DNA of 64,000 nucleotides from Methylothermaceae bacteria B42 (GCA_001566965.1 LSNW01000014.1:164733-228732), one strand, 5' to 3'. Counted from the first letter of the stretch, positions 19,139-28,908 are shown. The notes: a model not told the origin generated them from the letters alone. Program-made: numbers and translations.

Positions 19139-21028
19139 CTATAAAGTCCCGTTGATGGCATCCAGCTTTTCTTCCGCCGCCATCCAGCGTTCTTCCGCCA
19201 ACTGTAGTTGTTTATCAATTTCGCCCTTTTCCAGTAACAATGCTTGTAAACGTTGCTTTGCCTCGGGCTGGTAAAGGGAAGGATCGGCCAATTGCTGCTC
19301 GAATTTATCTTTGGCAGCCGTCAATCGCTCGACTTCTTCTTCTGCCTTGGCCAGAGCTTGTTTCAGGGGGCGCAGTTGCTGCCGCCGTTTGGCTTCTTCC
19401 CGGCGCAGATCCCGGCGGGAAAGCGCAGGGGTTTCAGATTGAGCCGAAGTGCCACGGTTGCGTTGCTCCAATAGCCAGCGGCGGTAATCTTCCAGATTAC
19501 CGGAATAAGGTACCGCGTGGCCGTTGGCTACCAGCCAATAGTCGTCAGTGACGCAACGTAACAAGTGCCGGTCGTGGGAGACCAGAATCAAGGCGCCTGG
19601 GTAGTCCTGCAAAGCCAGGGTAAGAGCATGGCGCATTTCAATATCCAGGTGGTTGGTAGGTTCGTCCAATAGCAGTAAATTGGGTTTTTGATAGACGATT
19701 AGCGCCAGCACCAGTCGGGCTTTTTCCCCGCCGGAGAAAGTCTCAACCGGTGTGGTGGCCCGCTCACCGCTGAAGCCGAATCCCCCAAGAAAGCTACGCA
19801 ATTTTTCTTCTCTGGCCTGGCGGTCGAGTAGCTGGAAATGCACAAGGGCGGTTTGCCGGGGGACTAATTGTTCCAGTTGATGTTGGGCGAAGTAGCCGAT
19901 CTTGAGTTGATCGGCGGTTTCCTTGCTGCCAACCAACGGGGAAATCTCGCCCGCCAGGGTTTTGATTAAAGTGGATTTGCCGGCACCGTTAGGCCCCAAT
20001 AATCCTAGCCTGTCGCCCGGCCCCAGCGTTAAATTGACCTCCCTTAAAATAGTGGTTTCCCCATAACCCAATCTGGCATTTTCCAGCCGCACTAAGGGAA
20101 AAGACAGATATTCCGGGCGGGGCAAGCGGAAATGGAAGGGAGAGTCCACATGGGCCGGAGCGATTTCCGCCAGTCTCTCCAGGACTTTAATGCGGCTTTG
20201 TACTTGTTTGGCTTTCGTGGCCTTGGCGCGGAACCGGTGGATGAATTGCAGCAAATGGTCCTTTTCCCGTTGCTGTTTGCGGTAGGCTGCTTGCTGTTGG
20301 GCTAGGGCTTGGGCGCGGAGTTTTTCAAAGGCGGAGTAGTTGCCGGTATAGTGTTTGATGCGGCCTTGTTCCAAGTGCAAAATGTGGTCGCAAATCTGAT
20401 CGAGAAAATCCCGGTCGTGGGAAATGAGCAGTAACGTGCCGGGATAGGTTTTCAGCCATTCCTGGAGCCATATCACCGCGTCCAGGTCGAGGTGATTGGT
20501 AGGTTCATCCAATAGTAATAAATCAGAACGGCACATCAAGGCCTTGGCTAAATGCAGGCGCATGCGCCAACCGCCGGAAAAATCCTCAACTTTTTTTTCC
20601 AAATCAGAATTGGCAAATCCCAGGCCATTAAGGAGGCGGGCAGCTTTGGCTTTTGCCTGATAACCGCCGATGGCTTCTAGTCGGGCGTGGAGTTCGGCTT
20701 GAAGGATGCCGTCGCCGTTTTGTTCGGCCTTTCGGAGTTGGGTTTGCAGTGCCCGCAGTTCTTTGTCGCCATCGAGCACGTAATCCAGCGCTTGGCGATC
20801 CAGATCGGAGACTTCCTGGGTTACGGAAGCGATGGTCAAATCCGGTGGCATCTGCAGGTGACCGCTGTCAGGGGAAAGCTCCCCGAGAATCAGTCCCAAC
20901 AGACTGGATTTCCCGGTGCCATTGGCGCCGACCAGTCCGGTCCGGTCACCGCGTTGCACCGTAAAAGTGGCGTGTTCAAACAGCAACCGCCCGCCCCGGC
21001 GGAGAGAAACCTCGTGAAAACTAAGCAT
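19139..21028 (-). CDS. yheS: ABC-F type ATPase YheS
   Basis: Soluble tandem ABC protein acting on ribosomes. Two nucleotide-binding domains carry Walker A GANGTGKSS (about 36-44) and GPNGAGKST (about 340), signature FSGGWRMRL and FSGGEKARL, and Walker B LLLLDEPTNHLD in both. The linker of about 80 basic residues between them and a C-terminal coiled coil (about 540-629) fit YheS. Length 629 residues fits. It overlaps the carbonic anhydrase gene by eight bp. Confidence 0.93.
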   Translation of the reverse strand: MLSFHEVSLRRGGRLLFEHATFTVQRGDRTGLVGANGTGKSSLLGLILGELSPDSGHLQMPPDLTIASVTQEVSDLDRQALDYVLDGDKELRALQTQLRKAEQNGDGILQAELHARLEAIGGYQAKAKAARLLNGLGFANSDLEKKVEDFSGGWRMRLHLAKALMCRSDLLLLDEPTNHLDLDAVIWLQEWLKTYPGTLLLISHDRDFLDQICDHILHLEQGRIKHYTGNYSAFEKLRAQALAQQQAAYRKQQREKDHLLQFIHRFRAKATKAKQVQSRIKVLERLAEIAPAHVDSPFHFRLPRPEYLSFPLVRLENARLGYGETTILREVNLTLGPGDRLGLLGPNGAGKSTLIKTLAGEISPLVGSKETADQLKIGYFAQHQLEQLVPRQTALVHFQLLDRQAREEKLRSFLGGFGFSGERATTPVETFSGGEKARLVLALIVYQKPNLLLLDEPTNHLDIEMRHALTLALQDYPGALILVSHDRHLLRCVTDDYWLVANGHAVPYSGNLEDYRRWLLEQRNRGTSAQSETPALSRRDLRREEAKRRQQLRPLKQALAKAEEEVERLTAAKDKFEQQLADPSLYQPEAKQRLQALLLEKGEIDKQLQLAEERWMAAEEKLDAINGTL

Positions 21029-21569
21029 TTAGATAACGGTTTTTTAGTTGAATGTAATGCTGGGCGGAGTATTCAAGGAATACCAATTCGTCATCAGTTA
21101 GCGGACGTGAGCGCCGGGCGGGGCTTCCGATATAGAGTGATTGGGCTGCCAGTTGTTTCCCCGGTGGTACCAGCGCGCCTGCGGCCAGAATAATCTTGTC
21201 TTCCAGTACCGCGCCATCCATCACAATGGCGCCAATTCCGATCAAGCAAAGATCACCGATGGTGCAACCGTGGATAACCGCCCGATGGCCGATGGTAACC
21301 TTTTGACCAATCGTTAATGGATAGCCTCCCGGCGAGTGGGGGCCATCGTGGGTGACGTGCAAGACGCTGCCGTCCTGTACATTGGTGCCAGCACCGATAT
21401 GAATGTGATTCACATCACCACGGACGACCGCTTGAGGCCAAATGGAAACTTCATCTTCAAGGTGCACATCGCCGATGACGACAGCGCTTTCAGCGATATA
21501 AACGCCGCCCCCTGAATAAGGGGTCATATTTCCAAAGGTTTTGCGTGTCAATTCTGTCTCCGTTGCCAC
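21021..21569 (-). CDS. Gamma-class carbonic anhydrase-like protein
   Basis: Left-handed beta-helix protein of 182 residues in the YrdA/PaaY family. Hexapeptide repeats run from about 25 to 145. Zinc-ligand histidines are visible in LHVTHDGPHSPGG and TIGHRAVIHGC, and the family's catalytic-type RGDVNHIHIG is intact. Activity as a carbonic anhydrase varies within the family. It is upstream of and overlaps yheS. Confidence 0.9.
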   Translation of the reverse strand: MATETELTRKTFGNMTPYSGGGVYIAESAVVIGDVHLEDEVSIWPQAVVRGDVNHIHIGAGTNVQDGSVLHVTHDGPHSPGGYPLTIGQKVTIGHRAVIHGCTIGDLCLIGIGAIVMDGAVLEDKIILAAGALVPPGKQLAAQSLYIGSPARRSRPLTDDELVFLEYSAQHYIQLKNRYLNA

Positions 21570-21658
21570 TATACTTTAAAAAAGGCTTACCGTGCTTTCC
21601 AAGCAGGGAAGGCGAGTCATTAACCTCAAATTTAATTTTACCTAGGGAGTTTTGAAAC

Positions 21659-22231
21659 ATGCTGGTTTTCTTGGTTGTCCTCCTTGCTTTGATTATTATC
21701 CTGCTTGTCTACGGGATTGTCATATATAACCGGTTGGTGGCATTAAAACACGGGGTTTCCCAAGCCTGGTCCAATATCGATGTGCTTCTCAAACAGCGCC
21801 ATGACGAACTGCCCAAATTGGTGGAAGTATGTAAGCGCTATATGAAATTTGAACAGGAAACACTGGAGAAGGTCATGCGGGCCAGGGCTAGTGTTTTTCA
21901 GGCCCAGCACCAAGGCGATGTGGGGGCGTTGGGTAAAGCTGAAGGGCAGCTCAGGCAGGGGTTGATGAATCTGTTCGCGGTGGCGGAAAGCTACCCGGAA
22001 CTGAAGGCGGACCAGTCATTTCGCCATTTGGAGATCCGTATCACCGGACTGGAAAATGCCATTGCCGACCGGCGCGAATTCTATAATGAGGCGGTGAATA
22101 ATAACAACGTCCGCATTGAGCAATTTCCAGATGTACTGATCGCCCGCAAATTGAATTTTCAGCCTTTCAAATTGCTGGAGTTTAACGAAGAAGAGAAAAG
22201 CGATGTCAATCTCCAAACCCTATTTGGTTGA
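21659..22231 (+). CDS. lemA: LemA family protein
   Basis: A 190-residue protein with one N-terminal membrane helix and a long helical domain. The helix is followed by the hallmark YNRLVALKHGVSQAWSNIDV, then LLKQRHDELPKLV, and later ENAIADRREFYNEAVNNNN. Cellular role is unclear. It is nine bases upstream of the GIDE-domain gene, a pairing seen in other bacteria. Confidence 0.93.
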   Translation: MLVFLVVLLALIIILLVYGIVIYNRLVALKHGVSQAWSNIDVLLKQRHDELPKLVEVCKRYMKFEQETLEKVMRARASVFQAQHQGDVGALGKAEGQLRQGLMNLFAVAESYPELKADQSFRHLEIRITGLENAIADRREFYNEAVNNNNVRIEQFPDVLIARKLNFQPFKLLEFNEEEKSDVNLQTLFG

Positions 22232-22240
22232 AGTAAATTA

Positions 22241-23176
22241 ATGATCGAAGCGTGGTTGCTGCACAGCCCGCCAGTGCATTTCTGGGGATTGATGGTTATA
22301 TTGGCAGGCGTGGCAATAGGCTCATTTTATACAGCCTTCCGTCGTCTGCGCCGGGTCAGGATAATAGAAGACACGCCAACGGCGAAGATCCGTTCCGCCC
22401 ACCAAGGGTATGTCGAGCTGGAAGGTTGGGCCCGGATGCTGCCCGGCGAACCTATCTACGCCCCCTTGAGCAATCGTCCTTGTGTCTGGTACGAATATAC
22501 CATTGAACACAGAGAATCAACGGGATTTGGAAGCCGCCGGCACAGCCATTGGAGCAAAATTGCCCATCAGCGCAGTGATGCCATTTTTGCGCTGGAGGAT
22601 GCGACAGGGCGGTGCGTCATCGATCCGGATGGAGCGGAAGTCATCCCGGAAAGGGTGCTGACCTGGTACGGCCATGACCGGACGCCTGGAGCGTCTCCGC
22701 CTGGCCAAGGGGCGCTCATAGGTCCTTATCGTTTTAGCGAGAAGATTCTGGAACCAGGGAAACCGCTCTACGCTATCGGCTTGTTTACCACGATGGGAGA
22801 AGGCGGTGGTAGCGATAGCCTGGAAACAGAAACCCGGGAATTGATTCTCCAGTGGAAGCATGATCAAAATTATCTTTTAAAACGCTTTGATCTCAATCAG
22901 GACGGCAAGATAGATGAGAAGGAATGGCGAATTGTGAGAAAGCAAGCCGCCAAAGAGGCGGTTAAACAACGTTTGGAAAAGCCGCCTGAACCCGTAGTGA
23001 ATTTGTTGAAAAAGCCGTTGGCCAAGGATCAACCCTTTATCCTTTCAGCAATTCCTCAGGACAAACTCATTTCCCGTTTCAGAATCAGTAGCGGATGGAT
23101 TGTTGGTGTGTTTGTCCTATGTTGCGGGCTATTGGCTTGGGCGCTGAAAGTGAGATTGCACTTGGCATTGGGGTAA
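22241..23176 (+). CDS. GIDE-domain membrane protein with EF-hand
   Basis: A 311-residue protein with membrane helices at about 13-32 and 285-305. The region between matches the GIDE domain (named for eukaryotic E3 ligases): GWARMLPGEPIYAPLSNRPCVWYEY, in two parts, then IDPDGAEVIPERV and GPYRFSEKILEPG. Residues 217-228 (DLNQDGKIDEKE) form a canonical calcium EF-hand loop. No RING domain is present, so ubiquitin activity is not implied. It forms a pair with lemA, and the two proteins probably act together in the membrane. Confidence 0.78.
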   Translation: MIEAWLLHSPPVHFWGLMVILAGVAIGSFYTAFRRLRRVRIIEDTPTAKIRSAHQGYVELEGWARMLPGEPIYAPLSNRPCVWYEYTIEHRESTGFGSRRHSHWSKIAHQRSDAIFALEDATGRCVIDPDGAEVIPERVLTWYGHDRTPGASPPGQGALIGPYRFSEKILEPGKPLYAIGLFTTMGEGGGSDSLETETRELILQWKHDQNYLLKRFDLNQDGKIDEKEWRIVRKQAAKEAVKQRLEKPPEPVVNLLKKPLAKDQPFILSAIPQDKLISRFRISSGWIVGVFVLCCGLLAWALKVRLHLALG

Positions 23177-23199
23177 AACCGAGTGCTGTCGGGACCACA

Positions 23200-24912
23200 T
23201 TAAACGGTTTTTTCCAGCGCGAATAAATCGAATGCTGGCGTCGAGTCGACCAGGGACTTGAGCCAATAATTTTCTACCTTGCCGTTTTGGTGATGCACTT
23301 GTACCCATTGGCCTTGCTGCCAGACGAAGGCGGGGCTCAGCAAGCTTGTTGGCCGGCCCAGGGTTGGTTGGGGCGGAATGAGCAGTCCCCACTCACGGCG
23401 GAATTCGCCTTGGGCATCGGGGGAGATTTTTAAATTCACGACAACGACATTGATTGCAAAGGTGATAATTTCAATTCCAACTAATAACCCTTGATCCGGG
23501 TCTTTTTGCAACCAGCGGATCGCGCCGATTTCCAGATCATCACCGTGATTGAGAACGACTAATAACTCTCCAACCTTGAGTTTGGACAAGGCGTGATCCA
23601 TCCATATCAGGCAATAGCCTTGGGCGCTTGAATTCAGCAGTTTGCCGGGAAAATGATTTTGTTTATTGTCCTGATCCCTTTGAGCGGGTTTTTCTTGAAG
23701 GCCGAAGTCAGGGGTGGAATACATTTGATTCACCAGTCTTTGATAGACATCCCGTTCCATGCCTTCGTAGATTACCTGACCGGTATCAAAAAGTTCGTCA
23801 CCATCTAAAGGCAGTAGGTCAAAATCCCCAGTAGAGAGGAGATTCTCATCCATGCGCCCGGAAGGTGTTGCCAATAACGACTTGAGATTCTGGTGTATTT
23901 TGCCTTCTTTATTGAGTACCGCAATCAAGTCTTCCAGACCCACGACCAATAAACATTCGCTATTTTCTTGCATCCTGCCCCATTTGCGGTGTTTAGGGGC
24001 GCCGAGCGAATGGGCGATTTGCAGGGCCAGTTTGCGCGTGGCATTGACTGGCAGGACAGATTTACCAGTAGCAGCCGGTGGATTAGAAATAAATTTAAGA
24101 AGCTGTTTGACTACTTCCTGGCAATAAATAAAGCGGCTGCCGATAGATTCTGGATGTTCGACCAACTTAGCCGAGCGCGGCGGGGTAGGGTCATATAGAT
24201 CGAAATGAAAATAAGCCTTCTTTTGCTGATAACTGGGCTTGGAATGTATCTCTGCAAATTGGGCAAAGGATTGTAAAAATAAATCTATTTGTTTGAGATC
24301 CCGCTGCCGAAACCGCTGAGGCGCGCATAAGCTAAACAGAAACAGCCTCAGAAAATGGGCTTGGTTGAAAACTGGCATGTGTGAAGACGGGGTGTTGTCT
24401 TCGAATAAATTATCGTATTCAGCCATCTCATAGAGGCGGTATACTTTGCGCCAAAAAGTATCATCCAATGGTTCGTAGACTTGGGCAGACAGAACCTGCA
24501 CCCGTTGCAGGCTGTCAATCGCTCTGACAAGCGCGGTAGTTTGGTCTGATTTGGAAAGTTCTTTTGCTTTGAGAAAGTCCTTGGCAAAGACGGTGATAAG
24601 ATAGCCTTCACTGACCTCCTGATAGAGCTCAAGGGCCAACATGGCCTGCAGTTTGCTGTCTTTTGATAAAGGGAGGGCGGTATCGAAAAGAAAATTTTCC
24701 AGGCCGTCAACGAGCTGGAGCAAGTAGGGATAATATTCCTCTAGCAACTGGTAGCGAAGGCCCGTAGATAGAACAGTATGGTTCAGCGCTCGGATCTGAG
24801 TCAGAATACAGTTACCGGTGTTATGGCAATCCAGCCAGGGCAGCGTGGCTAGCCAATTTCTGAGCGAGTTTGGGTCGGTAAATATAGGTGGGGAGCCATC
24901 ATTATTAGACAC
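23200..24912 (-). CDS. Large PilZ-like domain protein
   Basis: A 570-residue soluble protein. The N-terminal 400 residues are helical (FTDPNSLRNWLATLPWLDCHN start; FLRLFLFSLCAPQRFRQRDL in the middle) with no family I can name. About residues 430-520 look like a PilZ fold: LLNSSAQGYCLIW takes the place of the D/NxSxxG motif and GAIRWLQKDPDQGLLVGIEI is the typical following strand. A clear RxxxR motif is missing, so cyclic-di-GMP binding is doubtful. It stands alone between the lemA pair and rnpB. Confidence 0.6.
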   Translation of the reverse strand: MSNNDGSPPIFTDPNSLRNWLATLPWLDCHNTGNCILTQIRALNHTVLSTGLRYQLLEEYYPYLLQLVDGLENFLFDTALPLSKDSKLQAMLALELYQEVSEGYLITVFAKDFLKAKELSKSDQTTALVRAIDSLQRVQVLSAQVYEPLDDTFWRKVYRLYEMAEYDNLFEDNTPSSHMPVFNQAHFLRLFLFSLCAPQRFRQRDLKQIDLFLQSFAQFAEIHSKPSYQQKKAYFHFDLYDPTPPRSAKLVEHPESIGSRFIYCQEVVKQLLKFISNPPAATGKSVLPVNATRKLALQIAHSLGAPKHRKWGRMQENSECLLVVGLEDLIAVLNKEGKIHQNLKSLLATPSGRMDENLLSTGDFDLLPLDGDELFDTGQVIYEGMERDVYQRLVNQMYSTPDFGLQEKPAQRDQDNKQNHFPGKLLNSSAQGYCLIWMDHALSKLKVGELLVVLNHGDDLEIGAIRWLQKDPDQGLLVGIEIITFAINVVVVNLKISPDAQGEFRREWGLLIPPQPTLGRPTSLLSPAFVWQQGQWVQVHHQNGKVENYWLKSLVDSTPAFDLFALEKTV

Positions 24913-25110
24913 GCGTCATCCTATAAGTGATCAGTTGAGCCAAGGATTCTTTTTGTGCCGGGTTTCCTTGGAAAATCCAAGGCATCCAGCCAGCGTAAAC
25001 CTTCTTTTCCATCCCAAATTGCAGGCAATCATACCTTTAAAATGCTTTGGGTAGTAACAGTTTCCAAGGTTCTTCAGTAAGTGTAGACGAAGCTGGAAAT
25101 TAATGAAAAA

Positions 25111-25564
25111 AGAGAGCCGGCCTGTAAGCCGGGTTCTGTCGAGGGCAATCATTCCTCTACGGCATACGTCGCCACATGCCTTTAGCGATCTACCCGGGAG
25201 CTTGTGCGGGCCGCACATGGATTGTTTCCCTCGCTCCCCTATTTGATCTTGCTCCGGGTGGGGTTTGCCGTGCCGCGGATTGTTGCCAACCGCGCGGTGC
25301 GCTCTTACCGCACCGTTTCACCCTTGCCTGTACCCGACTGACTACCTTTTCCGATTCTCGAACCAACTAGTCAAGCCTGATTCCAAATACAGGCTGTCGA
25401 TGTCGGGACTTTTTGATCGAGGTAGTCGGGTCATCGGCGGTCTATTTTCTGTGGCACTTTCCATGGGTTCACACCCTCCAGGCGTTACCTGGCACCCTGC
25501 CCTATGGAGCCCGGACTTTCCTCTCTCGAAAAAACCGAAAGCGATTGCCCGGCCGACTCTCTCT
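25111..25564 (-). ncRNA. rnpB: RNase P RNA, class A
   Basis: Catalytic RNA that matures tRNA 5' ends. On the minus strand all conserved blocks appear: GAGAGTCGGCCGGGCAATCG at the 5' end, GAGGAAAGTCCGGGCTCC, GTGAAACGGTGCGGTAAGAG, CGGCAAACCCCACCCGGAGC, AAATAGGGG and the 3' CGACAGAACCCGGCTTA. The terminal stem is followed by TTTTTT, giving a terminator. The molecule is about 450 nt, longer than the 377 of E. coli; the extra length is an enlarged P12 arm at 25332-25431. Ends are approximate. Confidence 0.96.
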
Positions 25565-25596
25565 ACCTTATTTGACCAGAATTCCCGGCAAAAGTG

Positions 25597-26463
25597 TTAG
25601 CTATTTTTCTTATGAATCTTTTGCCAGTCCAGGGCTGCTTGATATAGGGTTTTCTTTCGCGCTCCGGTTATTTTTTCCGCCAGGGTGACAGCGGTCTTTA
25701 AAGGGCACTCTTCCAAGAGCAAATGCAATGTGCGAAGGTGTTCTGCAAGAATACCTTCGGATGTCGATGGGGGGGCGCCCTCCAACAATAGTACAAACTC
25801 TCCTTTCTTGAACGCGGGGTTTTGATGGAAGATTTCAGGCGCCGAGCCCGCCGTTGTATGAATGAATCGTTCGTGAATTTTGGTGATTTCCTTGGCAATG
25901 ACCAAGCGGCGCTGTGAAGGAAAAACCTTTTGAATGTCTTCAAGGCATTTTTCAAGCCGGTGACTGGATTCGTAAAAAATAATGGTACGGGGCTCGGTGA
26001 GTAATGCTTCAAAAAAGCGTTTGCGGGCATTGGACGTCCTGGGGGGGAATCCTTCAAAGGCAAAGCGGTTGGCAGATATGCCCGCAGCAGATAACGCCGC
26101 AGTAATAGCACAGGGGCCAGGTATGGGAGATACTGTGATGCCTGATCGGTAGGCGGCGTTGACTAAAGGGAAGCCAGGGTCGTTGATGAGGGGAGTGCCA
26201 GCATCGGAGACCAGGGCAATGCTACTACCTTGTTGAAGCCGGGTGATTAGAGAAGCTAATTTCTCTATTTCATTATGTTCGTGAAGCGCGGTGACGGGGG
26301 TGTCAATGCCGTGGTGGGAAAGAAGTCTACGGCAATGACGGGTATCCTCTGCCGCAATCAGGTCGACCTGTCGTAATACCTCTAGGGAACGTAAAGTAAT
26401 GTCTGCTAAATTGCCGATGGGCGTAGCGACAATATAAAGCTTTCCCTCGAAGACTTCAGTCAC
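25597..26463 (-). CDS. rsmI: 16S rRNA (cytidine1402-2'-O)-methyltransferase RsmI
   Basis: Methylates C1402 in the ribosomal decoding centre. The tetrapyrrole-methylase fold shows LYIVATPIGNLADITLRSLE at the start, AEDTRH, ALVSDAGTPLINDPGF and GPCAITAALSAAG, all RsmI hallmarks. Start GTG at 26463 is preferred since it begins just before LYIVATPIG and overlaps the stop of a small ORF as GTGA; the longer frame to a TTG at 26529 has no ribosome site. It lies just upstream of rnpB. Confidence 0.92.
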   Translation of the reverse strand: MTEVFEGKLYIVATPIGNLADITLRSLEVLRQVDLIAAEDTRHCRRLLSHHGIDTPVTALHEHNEIEKLASLITRLQQGSSIALVSDAGTPLINDPGFPLVNAAYRSGITVSPIPGPCAITAALSAAGISANRFAFEGFPPRTSNARKRFFEALLTEPRTIIFYESSHRLEKCLEDIQKVFPSQRRLVIAKEITKIHERFIHTTAGSAPEIFHQNPAFKKGEFVLLLEGAPPSTSEGILAEHLRTLHLLLEECPLKTAVTLAEKITGARKKTLYQAALDWQKIHKKNS

Positions 26464-26603
26464 GTGGTAGTGGTGGCTTCTCTGCGTCCTACCAAACGGT
26501 GCTGTAACCGTTTCAATGATAGATAACAACGTTGTTTAGCAACAAGCAAATAGATAACGAACAACAGTTTTGCAATGACTAGATAGCTTGCGAAGCGTTT
26601 CAT
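26460..26603 (-). CDS. Small membrane protein coupled to rsmI (hypothetical)
   Basis: A 47-codon frame starting ATG 26603 behind GAGG (eight-base spacing). It encodes one hydrophobic helix (YLVIAKLLFVIYLLVA) and a basic tail. Its TGA stop overlaps the GTG start of rsmI in GTGA, so ribosomes ending here could restart on rsmI, which lacks its own ribosome site. It could be a real small protein or just a leader peptide. No family recognised. Confidence 0.45.
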   Translation of the reverse strand: MKRFASYLVIAKLLFVIYLLVAKQRCYLSLKRLQHRLVGRREATTTT

Positions 26604-26728
26604 GATCTTTACCTCTAAAATGGTCTTACTGAAATATATGCATATCATGGGCCAAAATTGGGTTTTGGCCTAATTCAATGAGTTGGTTATAGTGTGAAGC
26701 AGTTGGTAAAAAAAAGCGTTAAAAAAGT

Positions 26729-26743
26729 TGACAGAATTTGTCA
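26729..26743. promoter_or_regulatory. Short palindrome in AT-rich gap, possible operator
   Basis: TGACA-GAATT-TGTCA is an exact inverted repeat in the 650-bp gap between the rsmI leader ORF and pgi. It is preceded by an A-run and followed by a T-run. The TTGACA at 26728-26733 could be a -35 element for plus-strand transcription, but no good -10 was seen at the right distance. Confidence 0.35.
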
Positions 26744-26847
26744 CATTTTTCCCTTGCTTTTTCAAAAAATGACAAGTTAACGTAGCCAAGTTAAATTTTG
26801 ATGAAACCCATTAAGGTTCGTTTTCCTATGACGTCAGTTGGTTTACC

Positions 26848-27171
26848 ATGTTCCCTAAGGAATCGCTAAATAATTCAGAGATTCCTGCGGTACAAAAAAG
26901 TAGCGCCAAAATCAATCACATCAAGCGATTGATTTTGCATAAAAAACGAAAATCGTACTTTTTTAAGCGCGGAAGATTCAAGGATGAATTATTTCGCGAT
27001 TCCCTAAAGCGCAGCCTTGAGACTAGGTTTTGTCCCTACCATGCTGAAGGGCCTTTAAGCAGAGTAAAAGTGTCATTCAAGGGATGTAAAATTGCCGAGA
27101 AAAAGAGGTGTGCTCAGAGGCCATTCTTAAGTATGGCTTGTTTGGCGTATCTACAAAAACAATGTAAATAA
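26848..27171 (+). CDS. Doubtful ORF in the rsmI-pgi gap
   Basis: An ATG-started frame of 107 codons, rich in Lys, Arg and Ser, with no recognisable domain and no ribosome site before the ATG. Its first codons run through a 19-bp sequence that recurs at 61181, so part of it may be a decayed mobile-element edge. I cannot tell whether it is expressed; the remainder of the 26604-27255 gap holds nothing I recognise. Confidence 0.2.
   Translation: MFPKESLNNSEIPAVQKSSAKINHIKRLILHKKRKSYFFKRGRFKDELFRDSLKRSLETRFCPYHAEGPLSRVKVSFKGCKIAEKKRCAQRPFLSMACLAYLQKQCK
26860..26878 (+). repeat. Copy of a 19-bp dispersed word
   Basis: GAATCGCTAAATAATTCAG differs by one base from GAATCGCTGAATAATTCAG at 61181-61199. 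Both lie at the edge of gene-poor stretches, and the second borders an intron-like remnant. The word could be an insertion-sequence end left behind after decay. Confidence 0.5.
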
Positions 27172-27255
27172 AATGGACACTTTGTTTCGGTCGCTCACAA
27201 TGGAAAACGTAAGATATTTCCTTCGCAGTTTCCTTTCAACTACTAAAACAAAAAA

Positions 27256-28908
27256 ATGATGTCATCACCAACTTCGTTACCTGTATGGCAAGCGCTAGTC
27301 CGGCACCATGAAGAAATAGCCTCCTGCCACATGCGCGACTGGTTTAACGCTGATCCACAGCGTTTCACCCGTTTTTCACAGCATTTTGGAGATATTCTCT
27401 TCGATTATTCCAAGAACAGAATCACTGACAAAACACTCGGATTATTGCTTCAACTGGCGGAGCAAAGCGGTCTTGCCACGGCAATCGATGCCATGTTCCG
27501 CGGTGAAAAGATTAACCTTACAGAACAACGCGCTGTATTGCATGTCGCGTTGCGAAATCGATCCGCTGATCCAATTTATGTGGATGGCCAAGATGTCATG
27601 CCCGAAGTCAGGCGGGTTCTAGAAAAAATGCGCCGCTTCACGGATTTGGTGCGTAACGGAAAATGGCTGGGATTTACCGGCAAGGCGATTACCGACGTGG
27701 TTAATATTGGCATTGGTGGTTCCGACCTGGGGCCGAGGATGGTGACAACCGCCTTGACGCCTTATCACAAACAAGGGCTGAGGGTACATTTCGTCGCCAA
27801 TGTAGATGAATCTGATCTCCTAGAAACCCTAAAAGGATTGAATCAAGAGACCACGCTTTTTCTAGTCGCTTCTAAAACCTTTACCACCCAGGAAACCATG
27901 ACCAATGCTTTTTCCGCGCGTGAATGGTTATTGACCGCGGCAGGCGGAGATCGCAGCGCCATTGCCCGTCATTTTGTTGCTATTTCCACCAATCGCCAGG
28001 CGGTAGAGTCCTTTGGAATCGACAGCGAGAATATGTTCGAATTTTGGGATTGGGTGGGAGGCAGGTTTTCTTTATGGTCCGCGATTGGCCTGTCTATTGC
28101 CATAGCTATTGGCATGGATTATTTCGAAGAATTACTCGAAGGCGCTTTTGAAGTCGATCAGCATTTCAAAACCATGCCATTTTCCAGGAATATTCCAGTG
28201 ATTATGGCGCTAATGGGCATTTGGTATAGCAATTTTTTTGGCGCGGAATCCTATGCGGTGTTGCCTTATGATCAATACATGCGCTTTTTCTCTGATCACC
28301 TGCAACAACTGGATATGGAAAGTAATGGCAAAAGCGTGACTTTGGATGGCAAGCCGGTTGACTACCAAACCGGCCCGATTGTCTGGGGACAGCCGGGCAC
28401 CAATGGACAGCATGCCTTCTATCAATTGATTCATCAAGGCACCCGCTTGGTACCTTGTGATTTCATTGCACCGGTGCAAGGTCACCACAAATTGGGGGAC
28501 CATCATGCCATTTTGCTGGCAAATTGCCTTGCCCAGGCCGAGGCATTGATGAAAGGCAAAACTCCGGACGAGGTGAGGGAGGAATTGAAATCACTGGATT
28601 TATCAGAGTCGCAACTTGAGCTTTTGGTGGCGGCGAAAACTTTTCCCGGCAATCGGCCATCGAATCTTTTCCTGTTAAAAAAATTGACACCCAAAGTACT
28701 GGGCAGCTTGATTGCTTTTTATGAACACAAGATTTTTGTGCAAGGGGTCATTTGGAATATCAACTCCTTCGATCAGATGGGCGTGGAATTAGGAAAACAA
28801 CTGGCCAAGGCCATTCTTCCCGAGCTTAAAGGCGATGAGATTAGCCAACACGATGATTCCACCACCGCTCTGATCAAAACCTACCGGCAATGGCAGTCAA
28901 TAGATTGA
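27256..28908 (+). CDS. pgi: Glucose-6-phosphate isomerase
   Basis: Interconverts glucose-6-phosphate and fructose-6-phosphate. Signature segments are [17 protein letters not shown], the second PGI signature around [15 protein letters not shown], and the conserved [17 protein letters not shown]. At 550 residues it is full length. There is no clear ribosome site; ATG 27259 is an alternative start. The stop overlaps the start of pgl by 19 bp, so the two sugar-phosphate genes form an operon. Confidence 0.97.
   Translation: MMSSPTSLPVWQALVRHHEEIASCHMRDWFNADPQRFTRFSQHFGDILFDYSKNRITDKTLGLLLQLAEQSGLATAIDAMFRGEKINLTEQRAVLHVALRNRSADPIYVDGQDVMPEVRRVLEKMRRFTDLVRNGKWLGFTGKAITDVVNIGIGGSDLGPRMVTTALTPYHKQGLRVHFVANVDESDLLETLKGLNQETTLFLVASKTFTTQETMTNAFSAREWLLTAAGGDRSAIARHFVAISTNRQAVESFGIDSENMFEFWDWVGGRFSLWSAIGLSIAIAIGMDYFEELLEGAFEVDQHFKTMPFSRNIPVIMALMGIWYSNFFGAESYAVLPYDQYMRFFSDHLQQLDMESNGKSVTLDGKPVDYQTGPIVWGQPGTNGQHAFYQLIHQGTRLVPCDFIAPVQGHHKLGDHHAILLANCLAQAEALMKGKTPDEVREELKSLDLSESQLELLVAAKTFPGNRPSNLFLLKKLTPKVLGSLIAFYEHKIFVQGVIWNINSFDQMGVELGKQLAKAILPELKGDEISQHDDSTTALIKTYRQWQSID

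Noticed and set aside
19139..21028. Antibiotic resistance ABC-F gene
   Set aside because: Length, order of motifs and C-terminal coiled coil fit housekeeping YheS.
22241..23176. Ubiquitin ligase because of the GIDE domain name
   Set aside because: There is no RING domain; only the membrane-side domain is shared.
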